DNA of 64,000 nucleotides from positions 310,001 to 374,000 of the forward strand of contig CAWGTD010000006.1 in NCBI GenBank assembly GCA_963825415.1, read 5' to 3'. This stretch comes from BP-464 sp963825415 (GTDB lineage: Bacteria; Actinomycetota; Thermoleophilia; Solirubrobacterales; Solirubrobacteraceae). How positions within the stretch are numbered: position 1 is the stretch's first letter; each line of letters begins with the position of its first letter. Positions 61,436-64,000 of this stretch are shown piece by piece. The position numbers and the translations under genes were made by a program. The notes beneath the pieces were generated by a model, which saw only the letters and a program-made list of their open reading frames with translations, searched no databases and had not been told where the DNA came from.

Positions 61436-63148
61436 TTGGCCGCCACCACCCAAACAGCTCCCGCCGCCGTCGCCCTCCCGCAGATCGCCGCGCGCTCGGT
61501 CGAGCCCGCGCCGACCGGCTTCGTGTCGTGGATCACCACGACCGACCACAAGCGCATCGGGATCATGTACATGGTCACGACCTTCGTCTTCTTCCTCATG
61601 GGAGGGACGGAGGCGCTGATGATGCGGCTGCAGCTGGGCACGCCGGACAACACGCTCATCTCGCCGCAGACGTACAACGCGCTGTTCACGATCCACGGCA
61701 CGACGATGATCTTCCTGTTCGTCGTGCCGATGATGGCGGGCTTCGGCAACTACTTCGTCCCGCTGATGATCGGGGCGCGCGACATGGCGTTCCCCAAGCT
61801 CAACGCCCTGTCGTACTGGCTGCTGGTCGCGGGCGGCGTGGTCTTCTACGCCTCGCTGTTCTTCAGCGCGCCCGAGGCCGGCTGGACGATGTACACGCCG
61901 CTGTCGTCGGTGGCCTACTCGCCCACCAACGGCGTCGACGCGTGGATCTTCCTGGTCCACCTCACCGGCCTGAGCTCGCTGCTGGGCGCGGTGAACTTCT
62001 ACGCGACGATCGCCAACATGCGCGCGCCCGGGATGGGCTGGGGCCGCCTGCCGCTGTTCGTGTGGACGATCCTCGTCTACGCGATCCTGCTGATCCTCGC
62101 GCTGCCGGTGATCGCGGCCGCGGTGACGCTGCTGCTCACCGACCGCCACTTCGGAACCCACTTCTACGACCCCTCACAGGGCGGCTCGCCGTTGCTCTGG
62201 CAGCACCTGTTCTGGTTCTTCGGGCACCCCGAGGTCTACATCATGGTGCTGCCGGGATTCGGGATCATCTCCGAGGTCCTGCCGGTCTTCGCCCGCAAGC
62301 CGATCTTCGGCTACAAGGCGATCGCCGCCGCGACCGTCGTGATCGCGTTCCTCGGGATGCTCGTCTGGGCGCACCACATGTTCGCCACGCCGAGCCCGGC
62401 GGTCGTCTTCATCTTCTTCATGCTCGGGTCGTTTTTGATCGCCGTGCCGACCGGGGTGAAGATCTTCAACTGGATAGCCACCTTGTGGCGAGGGACGGTC
62501 GAGTTCACGACCGCGTTGCTGTTCTGCGTCGGCTTCATCGCGACGTTCACGATGGGCGGGATCACGGGCATCTTCCTCGCCGTCTTCCCGGTCGACTGGC
62601 AGCTGACCGACACCTACTTCGTCGTCGCCCACCTGCACTACGTGCTGATGGGCGGCTCGGTGCTCGGGATCTTCGCCGGGATCTACTACTGGTTCCCCAA
62701 GATCACCGGCCGGATGCTCAGCGAAGGCATGGGCAAGGTCTCCTTCGGGCTGATGTTCATCGGCTTCCACGTGACGTTCCTGATCCAGCACTCGGCGGGG
62801 CTCAGCGGGATGCCGCGGCGCATCTACCGCTATCCCGACGTGGGCCACCTGCACCTCTACAACCTGATCTCGACGATCGGGTCGTTCATCCTCGCCGTCG
62901 GGATCCTCGTCACCGTCTTCAACGTTCTGCGCAGCGTCAGGCGCGGGCCGATCGCCGGCCCCGACCCGTGGCGAGCCAACACGCTGGAGTGGTTCACGAC
63001 GTCGCCGCCGCCGGTCAACAACTTCGACATCGTGCCGCGCGTACGGTCCGTGGAGCCGATGAAGGACATCCGCCGCCAGGTCGCCCGCAACACGCGCCAT
63101 TCCGAGCAGACCGACCAGCCCGTCGAGGAATCGCTGGTCCGCACCTAG
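61436..63148 (+). CDS. ctaD: Cytochrome c oxidase subunit I
   Basis: 570 aa, about twelve helices. Ligands visible: low-spin haem/early His in FTIHGTTMIFLFVVPMMAG, CuB His-Tyr pair in WFFGHPEVYIMVLPGFGII, CuB His-His in WAHHMFATP, haem a3/a His pair in VVAHLHYVLMGG. K-channel-type residues follow the standard A-type pattern. Catalyses O2 reduction and proton pumping. TTG start at 61436, 5 bases after ctaC. Confidence 0.96.
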   Translation: MAATTQTAPAAVALPQIAARSVEPAPTGFVSWITTTDHKRIGIMYMVTTFVFFLMGGTEALMMRLQLGTPDNTLISPQTYNALFTIHGTTMIFLFVVPMMAGFGNYFVPLMIGARDMAFPKLNALSYWLLVAGGVVFYASLFFSAPEAGWTMYTPLSSVAYSPTNGVDAWIFLVHLTGLSSLLGAVNFYATIANMRAPGMGWGRLPLFVWTILVYAILLILALPVIAAAVTLLLTDRHFGTHFYDPSQGGSPLLWQHLFWFFGHPEVYIMVLPGFGIISEVLPVFARKPIFGYKAIAAATVVIAFLGMLVWAHHMFATPSPAVVFIFFMLGSFLIAVPTGVKIFNWIATLWRGTVEFTTALLFCVGFIATFTMGGITGIFLAVFPVDWQLTDTYFVVAHLHYVLMGGSVLGIFAGIYYWFPKITGRMLSEGMGKVSFGLMFIGFHVTFLIQHSAGLSGMPRRIYRYPDVGHLHLYNLISTIGSFILAVGILVTVFNVLRSVRRGPIAGPDPWRANTLEWFTTSPPPVNNFDIVPRVRSVEPMKDIRRQVARNTRHSEQTDQPVEESLVRT

Positions 63149-63151
63149 ACC

Positions 63152-64000
63152 ATGCCCGCCGTCGCCGCCACAACCACCACCACCGCTGCACGCCCCGCGT
63201 GGCTCGTCACGCTGGCCGACTACACGACGCTGACCAAGCCGAAGGTCCAGTCGCTGCTGCTGTTGACGACGGTGGCGACGATGCTCGTCGCCGGGCACCC
63301 GTCGATCGGGCTGATCCTCGCCACCTGCCTGGGCGGCTACCTGTCGGCGGGCGGCGCCGGAGCGGTCAACCACTGGTTCGACCGCGACATCGACGCACAG
63401 ATGGCGCGCACGGCCGACCGCCCGGTGGCCTCGGGCCGCATCTCGCCGCCCGCCGCGCTGGCGTTCGGCTGCGTGCTGGCGGCGCTCTCGCTGATCGAGC
63501 TGTCGCTGCTGGTCAACCCGCTGGCGGCGGGGCTCTCGTTCCTGGGGTTCCTGGGCTACGTATTCGTCTACACCGTCTGGCTGAAGCGCACGACCCCGCA
63601 GAACATCGTCATCGGCGGCGCGGCGGGCGCGGTGCCGCCGCTGGTCGGCTGGGCCGCCGTCCGCGGCTCGGTGGGCGGCACGGCGCTGATCCTGTTCTTC
63701 ATCGTGTTCTTCTGGACGCCGCCGCACTTCTGGGCCCTGTCGCTGCTGATGAAGAGCGAGTACGAGAAGGTCGGGATCCCGATGCTCCCGGTGGTCCGCG
63801 GCGAGGCCGAGACGCGGCGCCAGATCCTCCTGTACTCGGTGCTGCTCTACGCGGTCACCCAGCTGCCGTTCTGCGCGGGCGGCTTCGGCGCCGTCTACTT
63901 GACCGGCTCGCTGGCACTCGGCCTTGCGTTCATCGGCGGCGCGGTGCGCCTCTACCGCCGTGCCGACCGGCGCTCGGCCCTCCAGCTCTACCTCTTCTCG
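63152..64000 (+). CDS. ctaB: Protoheme IX farnesyltransferase (3' end outside window)
   Basis: 283 residues seen from the ATG at 63152, 3 bases after ctaD. UbiA-type prenyltransferase with the Asp-rich motif VNHWFDRDIDAQMARTADRP, ASGRISPPAALAF, and second motif FFWTPPHFWALSLL. Makes haem O from haem B for the adjacent oxidase. Cut by the right window edge; the frame continues open. Confidence 0.96.
   Translation, partial: MPAVAATTTTTAARPAWLVTLADYTTLTKPKVQSLLLLTTVATMLVAGHPSIGLILATCLGGYLSAGGAGAVNHWFDRDIDAQMARTADRPVASGRISPPAALAFGCVLAALSLIELSLLVNPLAAGLSFLGFLGYVFVYTVWLKRTTPQNIVIGGAAGAVPPLVGWAAVRGSVGGTALILFFIVFFWTPPHFWALSLLMKSEYEKVGIPMLPVVRGEAETRRQILLYSVLLYAVTQLPFCAGGFGAVYLTGSLALGLAFIGGAVRLYRRADRRSALQLYLFS

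Noticed and set aside
1..64000. Prophage, IS element, toxin-antitoxin or defence island
   Set aside because: No transposase, integrase, capsid, restriction or toxin-like proteins are seen on either strand, and base composition is uniform.

Overview
The window is about 70% GC and reads like a chromosome segment from a deep-branching actinobacterium. A Solirubrobacterales/Thermoleophilia-type organism (Conexibacter, Solirubrobacter, Patulibacter) is the best guess. The reasons are the extreme third-position GC, many exported ferritin-like and repeat proteins, an aerobic haem-copper oxidase, scattered fatty-acid oxidation genes, and many genes with a TANNNT -10 box only 6-8 bases before the start codon and no Shine-Dalgarno, which suggests leaderless mRNAs. 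There are no insertion sequences, phage genes, CRISPR arrays or rRNA genes. Three tRNAs are present: His(GTG), Arg(TCT) and Pro(TGG).

Layout. 0-2.5 kb: two exported ferritin-like proteins divergent from a cupredoxin lipoprotein, then an MBL-fold hydrolase. 2.5-6 kb: thiolase and a secreted DUF6351 protein. 6-9.5 kb: a membrane diguanylate cyclase, then an overlapping fatty-acid desaturase and cyclopropane-synthase-like methyltransferase. 9.5-14.6 kb (minus strand): ABC-2 exporter, DUF2867 protein, TetR regulator, ICMT-like methyltransferase and flavin monooxygenase. A divergent promoter region with a long leader follows, then a third exported ferritin-like gene (14.9-15.8 kb). 16-21.6 kb: tRNA-His, a DUF892 protein with a histone-like tail, benzoylformate decarboxylase and an FAD/Fe-S oxidase (a 2-hydroxyacid or mandelate-like pathway). 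21.6-29.2 kb: a large PKD protein, a PadR regulator, a ring-cleaving dioxygenase, two DUF5666-like exported paralogues and the two-component system upstream of them. 29.2-38.3 kb: intradiol dioxygenase, LVIVD proteins, a T4 endonuclease V-like glycosylase, a small histone-like protein, a YbhN-type membrane protein, a UBP zinc finger, NAD formate dehydrogenase and a second diguanylate cyclase. 38.3-44.2 kb: tRNA pair, CAP protein, DUF1015, OsmC, CoA-type NUDIX, rhodanese, an unusual sigma-4/zf-HC2/TM protein. 44.2-48.1 kb: a tightly overlapping acyl-CoA dehydrogenase, 3-hydroxyacyl-CoA dehydrogenase, VOC, ECF sigma, MGMT run. 48-56 kb: beta-helix protein, SDR, wax ester synthase/DGAT, alcohol dehydrogenase and two exported paralogues. 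55.8-64 kb: thioredoxin reductase, YbhN, PAP2, class-I glutamine amidotransferase-like peptidase, enoyl-CoA hydratase and the start of a cytochrome oxidase operon (ctaC, ctaD, ctaB, the last cut by the window edge).

The main functional theme is aerobic lipid and aromatic metabolism: thiolase, acyl-CoA dehydrogenase, hydroxyacyl-CoA dehydrogenase, enoyl-CoA hydratase, wax synthase, desaturase, and BFD with the FAD oxidase. It is accompanied by redox and stress protection (ferritin-like proteins, OsmC, thioredoxin reductase, DNA repair).

Caution. At least nine coding-frame breaks occur in otherwise intact genes, and all are in the same direction (one extra base). Several sit in short homopolymers, so sequencing or assembly over-calls are more likely than true pseudogenes. 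The affected genes are DUF892, the FAD/Fe-S oxidase (twice), the PKD protein, one YbhN, one diguanylate cyclase (twice), the SDR and ctaC.
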